DNA from: Acetivibrio cellulolyticus CD2
GTDB lineage: Bacteria > Bacillota > Clostridia > Acetivibrionales > Acetivibrionaceae
Assembly (NCBI RefSeq): GCF_000179595.2
Contig: NZ_JH556659.1
Coordinates: 285,456-349,455 of the forward strand
Reading direction: 5' to 3'
Length of the DNA stretch: 64,000 nt
The position numbers and the translations under genes were made by a program. Every line of letters begins with the position of its first letter. The first letter of the stretch is position 1. The notes under the pieces are model-generated. The model did not search any database. It was not told the DNA's origin and saw nothing but the letters and a program-made list of their open reading frames with translations. Below, in pieces: positions 1-8,900 of this stretch.

Positions 1-509
1 CTATACCTTTCAGTTATACATACAATATTTGCTTGTCCTACAACAACAGTGTTTCCGTTTCCTTCAAATGATATATTTATACTGGTATCAGTTGAAAGGT
101 AAAGAATATTCTCTTTGTCATTCCAATTGGACTTAATACCAAATGCTTTATATAAGGCATCTTCAGGTATAAATAATCTGCTGTTAATAATAACAACTGA
201 ATTTTTAAGTATAGTCATATCCTGATTAACATACATATTTTTACTATCTGTCTTAAATGAGATTACTTTGGCATCTTTAGTAACTGTAACTGTCTTTGAT
301 GTGTTATCCCAATTTACTAAGAAGCCGAGAAGGTCCGAAAGTTCCCTTGCAGGCATATATAATTTACCGTCAATCTGCCTTGGAGTTAAGTTGAAACTTA
401 TGGGATAACCATTTATACTCACACTAGCTATTTCCTTGTCAGCCCAAACTGTTATCCGACAAAGTGAAGCTGCCATCAGTATGATGAGTAGTGCTATTAA
501 TTTTTTCAT
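1..509 (-). CDS. Secreted copper-amine-oxidase-N-like protein, C-terminus outside window
   Basis: The reading frame starts at ATG 509 and is still open at base 1, so only about 169 N-terminal residues are seen. It begins MKKLIALLIILMAASLC, a signal peptide, followed by two repeats of the copper amine oxidase N-terminal (stalk) type, recognisable from phrases such as INGYPISFNLTPRQIDGKLY, MPARELSDLLGF and INSRLFIPEDALYKAFGI. This fold is common in exported Clostridia proteins and does not itself imply amine oxidase activity. The last visible residues contain SFEGNGNTVVVGQ, a motif that recurs in the two genes upstream. The gene lies 74 bp downstream of the next minus-strand gene, so they are probably co-transcribed. 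Function unknown. Confidence 0.8.
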   Translation of the reverse strand, partial: MKKLIALLIILMAASLCRITVWADKEIASVSINGYPISFNLTPRQIDGKLYMPARELSDLLGFLVNWDNTSKTVTVTKDAKVISFKTDSKNMYVNQDMTILKNSVVIINSRLFIPEDALYKAFGIKSNWNDKENILYLSTDTSINISFEGNGNTVVVGQANIVCITERY

Positions 510-582
510 GATATTCATTCCCCTCTTATATTTTGTCTATGCATCTAAAGGTTCTACATAATAACTAAAATAGTAGTGTAAG

Positions 583-2139
583 TTATATTTTCAGCAGTCC
601 TAAATTAATATAGCTTTTCAACAAAAGTGATAGAATTGTTAGTGTATGGTGGTATGCGGGGTAATCGTCCTTGGTAAAGACTTTTAAAGCTTCATCATAC
701 GAGTTTAAAGCATTTGAAAGATATTTTGTCTGCCTTTTATTGCATGCCATATGTACATAGGCATTTCCAAGGTCATAATTTATTGTGGCATAATTGACAG
801 GGTACTTTTCTAGTGTATAGACGGATAGGCTTTCATTATACCTGAAAACTATATTCTCTATCTGTATACGGGCGTCTTCGGTAAAGAGCATTATCTGGTC
901 GATTTCACCAAGACATTGTTGAACTCTTGCGTATCCCTTGGGATAACTTTCTATTGTCCACACATCCAGGGATTTTTCGTAGGCATTGATAGAGCTTGTA
1001 TAAATTTCTTTTGTATGGGATATAGAATATAAAATTCTATATATGTCTCCCAATTTTTGCTGAATAACAGCCCATTGTAAAGGAGTATCTTTTAGATTAT
1101 GAAGTTTCAAATAGTCTGTATATATTACTTCTGCATTAGAGAGGCTCACTTTGGACAATTCTTGCTGTCCTGATTTTGCATATACGGAACCTAAATTATA
1201 CTGCAGTGATGCATATTCCAGCAGATGAGTTTCGGGCCAGTTATTGTTTGCAGCTGTTTGATAATACCTGATAGCTGTTTGCAAATCTTTACGTTTACCT
1301 GTAACCTTCCATAAAATTTGATAAGCATTACCAAGGTTGTTATAAGTAATATTGGCCTTGGTTTCTTGTAGTTCTGGCAAATAGTATTTTAGCGCTTTTT
1401 CATATGAATCTATGGCATGATTAATATTATTAAGTGTATCTTTATTCTCTGCATTAAGAGTATACGCATTGCCAATATTGTTCATTATTTGGGCATAAAT
1501 ATCAGGATTATCCTCTTTAGACAGGTCATTCAGGATTTCTTTATATTTTGTAAGTGCATCACTATAAAGATTGCTCGCAAGAAGGCTATCTGCATAGTCC
1601 AACATGTCGTAAATAGTGTCAATTCCATAGGGCTCGACGATATTTACAAGCATACCGTTCCCGGCTACTACGATATTTCCGTTCCCGTTTACGGCAATAT
1701 CACAGTCAATATTATTTGACACTATTATCAAATTGTCTTTTTTATTCCAGCGTATTCTTGTACCAAAATGATTAACTAATATTTTACTCTGTATATATAT
1801 TGCTCCGTTAATAATAACGGGAGGGCTGTCAAGAATTATTGGTTCATTGTTTATGCTGGCAACAGTGCTGTTAATTTTAAAAACGGTTTTATCTTCACCT
1901 TTAACACATGTAACTGTCATATTTGTACAATCCCATACAAGTTCCCAGCCAAGAGCCTCTAATAGTGGGCGTACAGGTACGTATGGAATGTTGCCTATTT
2001 TTTTTGTTGGAAGGGTAAAAGGTTCTATTTTATCAACTGTTATTTTGATGTCTTTAGCACGTGTAATACATGGAAATAAAGTCCCCATAAATAATTGCAG
2101 CACCAAAATTGCAGACAAATATATCATTATTTTTTTCAA
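583..2139 (-). CDS. Secreted CuAO-N domain and TPR repeat protein
   Basis: About 518 residues. The open frame extends upstream to 2196, overlapping the preceding gene, but a TTG at 2139 is the better start: it follows an AGGGGAG box and gives a clean signal peptide (LKKIMIYLSAILVLQLF). An ATG at 2127 is also possible. After the signal come copper-amine-oxidase-N repeats (residues ~30-140), then a GN-rich stretch (VNGNGNIVVAGNG, ~150), then tetratricopeptide repeats to the C-terminus (~170-500) with typical NNLGNAYQI and QYNLGSVYA helices. It is predicted to act outside the cell as a protein-protein interaction scaffold. It shares the GN motif with both neighbours. Its target is unknown. Confidence 0.8.
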   Translation of the reverse strand: MKKIMIYLSAILVLQLFMGTLFPCITRAKDIKITVDKIEPFTLPTKKIGNIPYVPVRPLLEALGWELVWDCTNMTVTCVKGEDKTVFKINSTVASINNEPIILDSPPVIINGAIYIQSKILVNHFGTRIRWNKKDNLIIVSNNIDCDIAVNGNGNIVVAGNGMLVNIVEPYGIDTIYDMLDYADSLLASNLYSDALTKYKEILNDLSKEDNPDIYAQIMNNIGNAYTLNAENKDTLNNINHAIDSYEKALKYYLPELQETKANITYNNLGNAYQILWKVTGKRKDLQTAIRYYQTAANNNWPETHLLEYASLQYNLGSVYAKSGQQELSKVSLSNAEVIYTDYLKLHNLKDTPLQWAVIQQKLGDIYRILYSISHTKEIYTSSINAYEKSLDVWTIESYPKGYARVQQCLGEIDQIMLFTEDARIQIENIVFRYNESLSVYTLEKYPVNYATINYDLGNAYVHMACNKRQTKYLSNALNSYDEALKVFTKDDYPAYHHTLTILSLLLKSYINLGLLKI

Positions 2140-2161
2140 GATTTCCACAGCTCCCCTGGGC

Positions 2162-3280
2162 CTAATCATTTTCTTTAATAATTGTTGAGTTTCCAACAGC
2201 TAAATCATTGTCATTTCCTTCGAAGTTTATATTATAATTATTGATTACTCCAGTATTGGTTGAACTAGTATTTGAATTATTATTATCTATTACCTTATTA
2301 TAGGTAGTAGTGTTTTTGTCCTCTGGCTTTTCGGAACTTAAAGATTCCTTAGCCTTTTGAGCTGGTGATGGGGTGGGAGCTGGGGTAAGTATTGGTGTTT
2401 GGGTTCGGATATTGCTATCATCAGCAAAAGTTTCAGATTTTAGGACTGGAGTTTTATTTGATTTGCTCATATCTGCATCGTTGGGAGCAAATGTTTTGGA
2501 TTCTGCAGGAGTTGGGGTGGCTGCAGTTGTAACTGCAACCGTAGGGATTACTCCTTCATTGGAATTTGGACCTTTACCTTTATTATTATCTGATGCCTGA
2601 GCTATTAAAAATCCTGAAATAGATACTAAAACAATTATGCCAATTGTCATTCTGTTAAGCATATATTTACTGATTTTATTTAAATCACCTTGCTTTGCGC
2701 TGAAGCTGATATCAATATCTTTTTTAGCATTACCCGTAAACTTTTTGTTATCTTTTTCTTTTTGCTTTAGCATTAGTAAATCAAATTGAACTACACCAGT
2801 ATAATTGCCGATAACATCTTCTGCATTATCATGAAGAGATTTTGCGTAAGTTTCTAAATCCACAGCTGTATTATTTTTATACTGTTGTGTTTTGTTGTCG
2901 CAAGGTTTAAGCTCGTTGTTTTCACCAATAATGTACCCATAGTCAATTGATAAGGCACTCAATGTTTCTGTGAGAAAATCTTCAAAATTCTCTTTTTCGA
3001 GTATAACTTCAAGTATATCTTTTTTTAATGGAGAAGCCTTAAGAATTTTTATAATTTCATCCTTCATTACAATACGCTGTACACCAGTCGACTCACTAAC
3101 GGCAAATTCAACAATCTTTCGTAAATCTTCAATTTTGGGAACAACAGTATTATTCTTCCACCTGGAAATAATAGATATGTCTTTCCGTAAGTAACAATCA
3201 GCGAAAAACTGAGCACTTTTTGTTGTTGTTTTAAAAATAACATTTAAAATACTTTCAAAATTTAAAGCATTACTTTCCAT
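2162..3280 (-). CDS. Membrane-anchored HTH protein with extracellular Thr/Pro-rich tail
   Basis: About 372 residues. The start MESNALNF at 3280 is chosen over the ATG at 3289 because the GGGGG box sits nine bases before it. Residues ~17-60 look like a lambda/XRE-type helix-turn-helix (FFADCYLRKDISIISRWKNN). A single transmembrane segment lies at ~211-229 (TIGIIVLVSISGFLIAQ), so the N-terminus should be cytoplasmic and the Thr/Pro/Ser-rich remainder outside. The C-terminus carries NFEGNDNDLAVGNS, matching the GN motif of the two downstream secreted proteins. I infer a one-component transmembrane regulator whose outer tail may contact those proteins. The HTH call is by eye and moderate. Confidence 0.75.
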   Translation of the reverse strand: MESNALNFESILNVIFKTTTKSAQFFADCYLRKDISIISRWKNNTVVPKIEDLRKIVEFAVSESTGVQRIVMKDEIIKILKASPLKKDILEVILEKENFEDFLTETLSALSIDYGYIIGENNELKPCDNKTQQYKNNTAVDLETYAKSLHDNAEDVIGNYTGVVQFDLLMLKQKEKDNKKFTGNAKKDIDISFSAKQGDLNKISKYMLNRMTIGIIVLVSISGFLIAQASDNNKGKGPNSNEGVIPTVAVTTAATPTPAESKTFAPNDADMSKSNKTPVLKSETFADDSNIRTQTPILTPAPTPSPAQKAKESLSSEKPEDKNTTTYNKVIDNNNSNTSSTNTGVINNYNINFEGNDNDLAVGNSTIIKEND

Positions 3281-3674
3281 AATTAACATCCCCCAAGATA
3301 AGTAAAACTAATTATATATAAGCGAAATCTTCACTCTAGCTATAAAAAAGCCAGATAAAATAGCTGATTTATAAAGCGACATAATTATTGTCACATAATA
3401 TCATATTTTGGTAATTATATCAATAATTATGCAGAAATTGTGCATTTGTTTTTCATGAAATAGTCAAGTATTACGCACACAAAGTACTTTAATGCTGTGT
3501 TAGAATTTTCAGCAAGATAATTGTATCACGTAACAGAATTAATTTATGAAGCGTGTGGGGCTTCGAACTGATGAAGTGCATTTTTAGCATTATAAAAGAA
3601 TAGAAATCAGCGTTGTTAAAAAACACTTTAACATTGAGGTAAGTGGCTTATTAGTTTAAAGGGGGAGATAAAGG
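3281..3674. other. Intergenic region between divergent genes
   Basis: This 394-bp AT-rich stretch separates the minus-strand GN-motif genes from the plus-strand LuxR-type regulator and should contain both promoters. I see an imperfect dyad, ATGCA and TGCAT around an 8-base spacer, near 3429-3445, but no gene and no clear -35/-10 pair. Confidence 0.4.
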
Positions 3675-4499
3675 GTGACAAATGACATACAGCTATATCA
3701 AAGCTTATTAACATCATGGGAAGTATGCAGCGAGAAAGGTATTTCAAGAGATTTAGAAAAGCCATTGATAAAACTTTCTGCTGACGAACTTAAAACAACC
3801 GTGAAAAAAAACGAATTTATAAATAGGTTTAATGACTTTATGTATAGACATTTAGATACTATAAAGAATGTAAGAGGTGAGTACTGCTTCACTCTGGTTG
3901 ATTCGCAAGGTTATCTGATTGGTCAAAAGAAAAAGCCGGGTTCAGCTTTATGCTGGTCTCAATATAGTATGTTTTTTGAACAGGGAGTTTCGTTTTCTGA
4001 TGAAAGTATCGGAACAAACGCTATTTCATTGGCTAAGTTGATTAAAAGGCCTGTATACATATATCCGGCTTTTCATTATAGCAATAAGCTGAAAAGTTTG
4101 TATGAGTATTGCATACCGGTTATACATAAAAGCAAAATCTACTGCTATATATCCGTAATAAGCCTTTCCAATCCCATATCGAATGCTCTGGTAGGTCTGT
4201 TGGAATTGCTGGCAATAAATATTTACAGTGAAAGCTCACAAATCAGCTATTCTGATTGTGAGGAGCTAAACCTCTCTCATAAGCTGACAGAAAAGCAAAT
4301 TGCAATTATAAGTATGATAGCACAAGGATTCTCAGATGAACAAATAGCACAAGAATTAAGCCTGTCTTTAGCCACAATAAAATACCACAATCAACTCATC
4401 TTTAAAAAGTTAAATGCTAACAGTAGGGTTGATGCAGTTGTTAAAGCGTTAATGCTAAATGAACTGTCATTTTACGATTTATATAGTCAACATGGATAA
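3675..4499 (+). CDS. LuxR-family transcriptional regulator with GAF-like sensor
   Basis: 274 residues from a GTG start that follows GGGGGAG by seven bases. The N-terminal ~190 residues resemble the GAF-like input domain of AcoR/DhaR-type activators, most clearly in FSDESIGTNAISLA, where those proteins carry a conserved GTNAI. Residues ~205-265 are a LuxR/GerE helix-turn-helix (LTEKQIAIISMIAQGFSDEQ, then LSLATIKYHNQLIFKKL). It probably senses a small ligand in the cytoplasm and binds DNA. The next gene, on the opposite strand, is a CBM3 protein, but nothing shows it is a target. Strong terminator follows. Confidence 0.8.
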   Translation: MTNDIQLYQSLLTSWEVCSEKGISRDLEKPLIKLSADELKTTVKKNEFINRFNDFMYRHLDTIKNVRGEYCFTLVDSQGYLIGQKKKPGSALCWSQYSMFFEQGVSFSDESIGTNAISLAKLIKRPVYIYPAFHYSNKLKSLYEYCIPVIHKSKIYCYISVISLSNPISNALVGLLELLAINIYSESSQISYSDCEELNLSHKLTEKQIAIISMIAQGFSDEQIAQELSLSLATIKYHNQLIFKKLNANSRVDAVVKALMLNELSFYDLYSQHG

Positions 4500-4532
4500 T
4501 ATAGAGGGCTGTAAAAAACTATAGAGCCAAAT

Positions 4533-4577
4533 AAAAACTGGCAAATGCAGAGGATTAAGCATTTGCCAGTTTTTTTA
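4533..4577. terminator. Bidirectional terminator between convergent genes
   Basis: A 12-bp perfect stem (ACTGGCAAATGC at 4537-4548 and its complement at 4559-4570) is flanked by T7 on the right and A5 on the left, so it can end transcription from both sides. Confidence 0.9.
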
Positions 4578-4600
4578 TGTTACCCGACTTTGGCGTTTAT

Positions 4601-5710
4601 TTATTGTGGCTCTATGCCATATGCAAGTGTGTTTGAGTAGTATGCTGTAATATGATTATATTCAACATAAGTATACGCTGAAGAGTTGAAAGAATAATCA
4701 TTTGTTTGAGTGAAGTTGCTCCAATCACTATTTGTGATCCTTAAGACTATTTCTGTGCTGGCACCGGGAGCAAGAGTTCCAGCTGTCCCTGTAAAGGATA
4801 CTTCACAATACTTGTCTGCATTAGTTTTGTTATTTGAAAAGAATGCTCCGTTAATATTTGAACTTCCAGCAGTAGCCCAGTCACAATTGAATACAGGAGT
4901 TGATGATACATCTTGAGTAAAATGATAGCGAAGCTTAATTTGACTTAAGTCTAATGTGCCTGTTCCTGTATTTGTAACTCTAAATCTTTCGTAAATTGTA
5001 TTGCTTGATTGCGTTGTATTAGTATTGTACGATTCTACTTTAAAGCTTGGTATAACCGGAGTTGCTGATGGGGTTGCAGTTGGCGTTGCAGTTGCAGTTT
5101 CTGTAGGTGTAGCGGTACTGGTGGTTGTTGGTGTGGTAGTAGGAGTAGCTTCACCTTCTACATTAAACTCATAACGGAATATACGGTCGGAAGGAGCAAA
5201 AAATCCGCCTGTGCTGTCGTAAAACATCCAGTTTGCTGTGGAACCAGCAGGAAATCCATCAACAGGATAAGGCAGTTCTGAATTGTTCCAGTTCCATGCA
5301 TATGACCAGCTTGAAGCATCGTAATCTGGTTGGGAATAAGTGCTTGGCCAACCATCGCAGGTAGCTTTCCAATTTGATCCTGATACATGATGGACACCAT
5401 CTACTTCAAGATCTGCAATAATACCTGCTTTGTTTTTGTTGGTTGAGCATATGTTACCTATTGAATGATGAACAATAACTAATGCATTTTTTCCGGGTTG
5501 AAGAGTTAAATCAAATGTGCTGGCAACCACATCGGGAATATATGAATTTATATAGTTACCGTTTAGATAAATGTTGCAGCTATTAGCCAGATTTCCTGAT
5601 ACAATAAGTTTACCGGTAGTTGATGCAAATACCGATGGTATAGAAAACGAACAAACTGACAAAACAATTGCTAATGAGACAATAAAGCTGATTAATTTTG
5701 ACTTACGCAT
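4601..5710 (-). CDS. Secreted protein with N-terminal beta domain and C-terminal CBM3
   Basis: 369 residues, ATG start after AGGGGGAAATTTT. Signal peptide at 1-30. Residues ~31-190 form an unassigned domain, probably a galactose-binding-like beta sandwich (SGNLANSCNIYLNGNYINSY). A Thr/Pro linker follows (~192-222), then a family 3 carbohydrate-binding module (~223-369) with hallmark phrases RFRVTNTGTGTLDLSQIKLR, NCDWATAGSSNINGAFF, SDWSNFTQTNDYSFNSSA and YGIEP. CBM3 binds crystalline cellulose or related surfaces. No catalytic domain and no dockerin are visible, so it may be a free cellulose-bound accessory protein. The linker DNA is a low-complexity repeat. Confidence 0.88.
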   Translation of the reverse strand: MRKSKLISFIVSLAIVLSVCSFSIPSVFASTTGKLIVSGNLANSCNIYLNGNYINSYIPDVVASTFDLTLQPGKNALVIVHHSIGNICSTNKNKAGIIADLEVDGVHHVSGSNWKATCDGWPSTYSQPDYDASSWSYAWNWNNSELPYPVDGFPAGSTANWMFYDSTGGFFAPSDRIFRYEFNVEGEATPTTTPTTTSTATPTETATATPTATPSATPVIPSFKVESYNTNTTQSSNTIYERFRVTNTGTGTLDLSQIKLRYHFTQDVSSTPVFNCDWATAGSSNINGAFFSNNKTNADKYCEVSFTGTAGTLAPGASTEIVLRITNSDWSNFTQTNDYSFNSSAYTYVEYNHITAYYSNTLAYGIEPQ

Positions 5711-5897
5711 AAAATTTCCCCCTGTTTTGTATTATTTTAGAAAAATACTACCATCTAAATACCTTAAAGTATAGATAACATGTGTAACTAAAACCATGTA
5801 AAATGTAATGTATTTTAAATGATACATGTCATTTGAGACACATTACACTTTGCAAAAGAATTAATGCATTTGCACTTAAATAATGACATATGACATT

Positions 5898-5926
5898 TTT
5901 ACAACGCATTCTATAATAGTTATAAT
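5898..5926 (+). promoter_or_regulatory. Predicted sigma-A promoter of the hybrid kinase gene
   Basis: TTTACA (5898-5903), a 17-base spacer and TATAAT (5921-5926) sit about 60 bases before the start codon at 5988. Confidence 0.55.
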
Positions 5927-5987
5927 TATATAAGTTATGATATTGGAGATTACATGAATAATTGTCTCAAGTTAAAGGAGCATCAGA

Positions 5988-8900
5988 ATGGAAAGCGGCA
6001 AAATTCTAGACAGCAGGCTTAAGATATTGGAAAAGCTCGGTGAAGGCGGAATGGGTATAGTATACTCAGCTGTAGATTTGTTTGAAAATAAGCCTGTTGC
6101 TGTAAAAGTTTTAAAATCGCAGAAGACTTCTCAATACATAGAAGATATTATACGTTTCAAAAAAGAACTTGAAATATTAAGCAGGCTGAGCCATGATAAC
6201 ATAATTAAATTATTTGGAACCGGAGAATATGAAAACAATTGTTATATGGTAATGGAAAAGCTGGTTGGTTATAATTTATCGTCACTTCTTGCGGAAAATT
6301 ATCATTTTTCTCTGAGTGAATCAATTGACATAATAAAGCAAATTACGATGGCTCTTGAATACGTTCACAGTCATGGCATACTACACAGGGATGTAAAGCC
6401 AGGAAATGTATTTATTTCTCAAAAGGAAGATAAGAACAACGTAAAGCTTTTGGATTTCGGGATTTCTCATATAATGGAGCTGAATTCGATTACATCAGAG
6501 AATGAGGTTGTTGGAACATTTGGCTATATATCCCCTGAAGCGTCAGGAATTCTAAATAACGTGGTTGATGAAAGAAGCGATTTATATTCTGTCGGGATTA
6601 TTTTTTATCAGCTTGTTACAGGCCAGATGCCTTTTAAGGGTAAAAATACAAGAATGCTCCTTCATAACCAGGTTGCGTATATGCCTATAAGACCCATGCT
6701 TATCAATCCTTCAATTCCGGAAACGGTTGATGAAATTATCATGAAGCTTATTAATAAAGATTCAGATTTACGCTATCAGAGTGCAAAAGGGCTTGTTTTT
6801 GATCTTGAAAGATTTGAGGCAGGGGAAAAAAACTTTCCTATTGGCAGTATGGACCAAAAAGTCAAACTTACATATCAGACTAAACTAATCGGGAGGGAGC
6901 CCGAGTTTGGTAGGCTTAAAGAACTGTATGAAAGAGCCTGCTGTGGCAAGGGAGCCTTTGTCTTAATTTCAGGAGAGGCTGGTGTTGGCAAGACAAAGCT
7001 TGTAGAGGCCTTCAAAAGTTATGCTTACAGTAATGGGGGCCTGGTTATAAGGGGAAGAAGTTTGAACCAGTCAAATAAGGTACCTTATGAGCTTTTTAAG
7101 GATGCTACTGATGAGTTAGTTGCTATTTTGGAAACATGGGATAAAGAAAATATGGCAGCCTTGCAGGAAAAAATTAAAAAGAAACTTGGAAGCCTGCTTG
7201 AAATACTTGAAAAGCTAAATCCAAGAATTAAAAAAATTGTCGGTACTGAAAAGAGGCTTCAGTCAATTGAACCTGAACGGGAGAATCAAAGGTTTTTAAA
7301 TGCTATCTCGGACTTTTTATGCAATATAGGGAATACCGGGGAGCCACTGGTTTTACTTCTTGAAGACCTGCATTGGTCAGAAGATGGAAGTATGCTTATT
7401 TTGGAGGAAATTTCAAAGAAAATTGAAGTTTCCAATATTTTAATTGTTGGAACCTATAGGAGTAGTGAAATTAATTCAGAGCATAGAATAAACAAAATAA
7501 GAAAAAAGTTTTTTAATGGATCTGACTATTTTGCGGAAATAAAACTGTCAGTCCTTGATCTTTTTTCAATAAACAAGCTGGTTAAAGATGTACTTTATGA
7601 AAATGAAGAGGACTCAAAAGCACTGGCTGAGTTTATTTATAAAAAATCGGGAGGAAATCCGCTGTTTGCCATACACTTGCTTCGGGATATGGTAGAAAGC
7701 AAGTCGATAGTATGGGAGGAAAACAAGTGGCATGAGGATTGGAATAAGGTTAAGGGGTTTTATATCTCTGATAATATTATCGATATCATATTAAAAAGGG
7801 CTGGACAGCTTAATTATAAGCAATTAAAGTTGATTTCCACTGCATCTGTAATAGGAAGGGAGTTTGATCTTGAGATTCTTTATTTCCTGTTGGATTTAAG
7901 CAAAGAAGAGGCAATAAACCTTGTGGATGAGATTATTGAACTCAACCTTTTGGAAAGAGGGACTGAAAAAGGCAGAATTTCCTTTACTCATGACAGAATA
8001 AGAGATGCTTTCTATGAAAAAATAAGTGATTCTGAAAAAGTAAAGATTCATCACAAAATAGCTGAAATTCTTGAAAAAGAAAGCAAAAAAAGTGATGCCT
8101 ATATTTTTGATTTGGCGCACCACTATATTGAAGGTCAGGACACGGATAAGGCACTAAAATACATTTTACCTGCAGCAAATTTAGCTTGTGAGACTTTTGC
8201 TTATGATACTGCAATTCATTTTTATAATATAGCTCTCAGTTTACTGGAAGAGGAAGGTATGTTAGGCAGTGATGAGTGGTGTTCGGCATGTCAAAACCTT
8301 TCTGAAGTTTATATAATCATAGGTAAATGCCAGCCTGCAATAGAGGTTCTGGAAAAAGTACTTCCATTAGTTACCGATAAAGTATTAAAAGCTGGAATAC
8401 TAAGAAAACTTGGAATTGCGCAATACAAAATTGATAATTGGGACAAGGCTGAAGAACTGATTTATAGTGGTTTGGAAATACTAGGTGAAAGGGTTCCATC
8501 CAATCAGGCAGTTTTTGGTGGAAGCCTTGTAAAAGAGTTTTTAATGCACTTTGTACTGTTAAGATCTGCAAAGAAGAATTTATATAAAAACAACTTAACT
8601 GACAAGAATTATATTGATGGAGGTTTTGGCAATAAATCTTTATGTAATGAGGAAAAAATCCAGAAAGCTGAAAATCCGAATTTGTACAAAGAAATAATTT
8701 CACTTTATAAAATACTGTTTCATATATTTATATTTAAGAGAGTTGACTTAAAATACTTTTATTTGTTTTTAAGAAACCTTAATATTTCAATATTGAATCC
8801 TCCCGGAATTATTGAACTTGGTGAGACGCTGTCAGAATATTCAATTATGTTAAGCATAATTCATCAGAATAGAAGGTCTGAAAAATACTTTAAACTGGCA

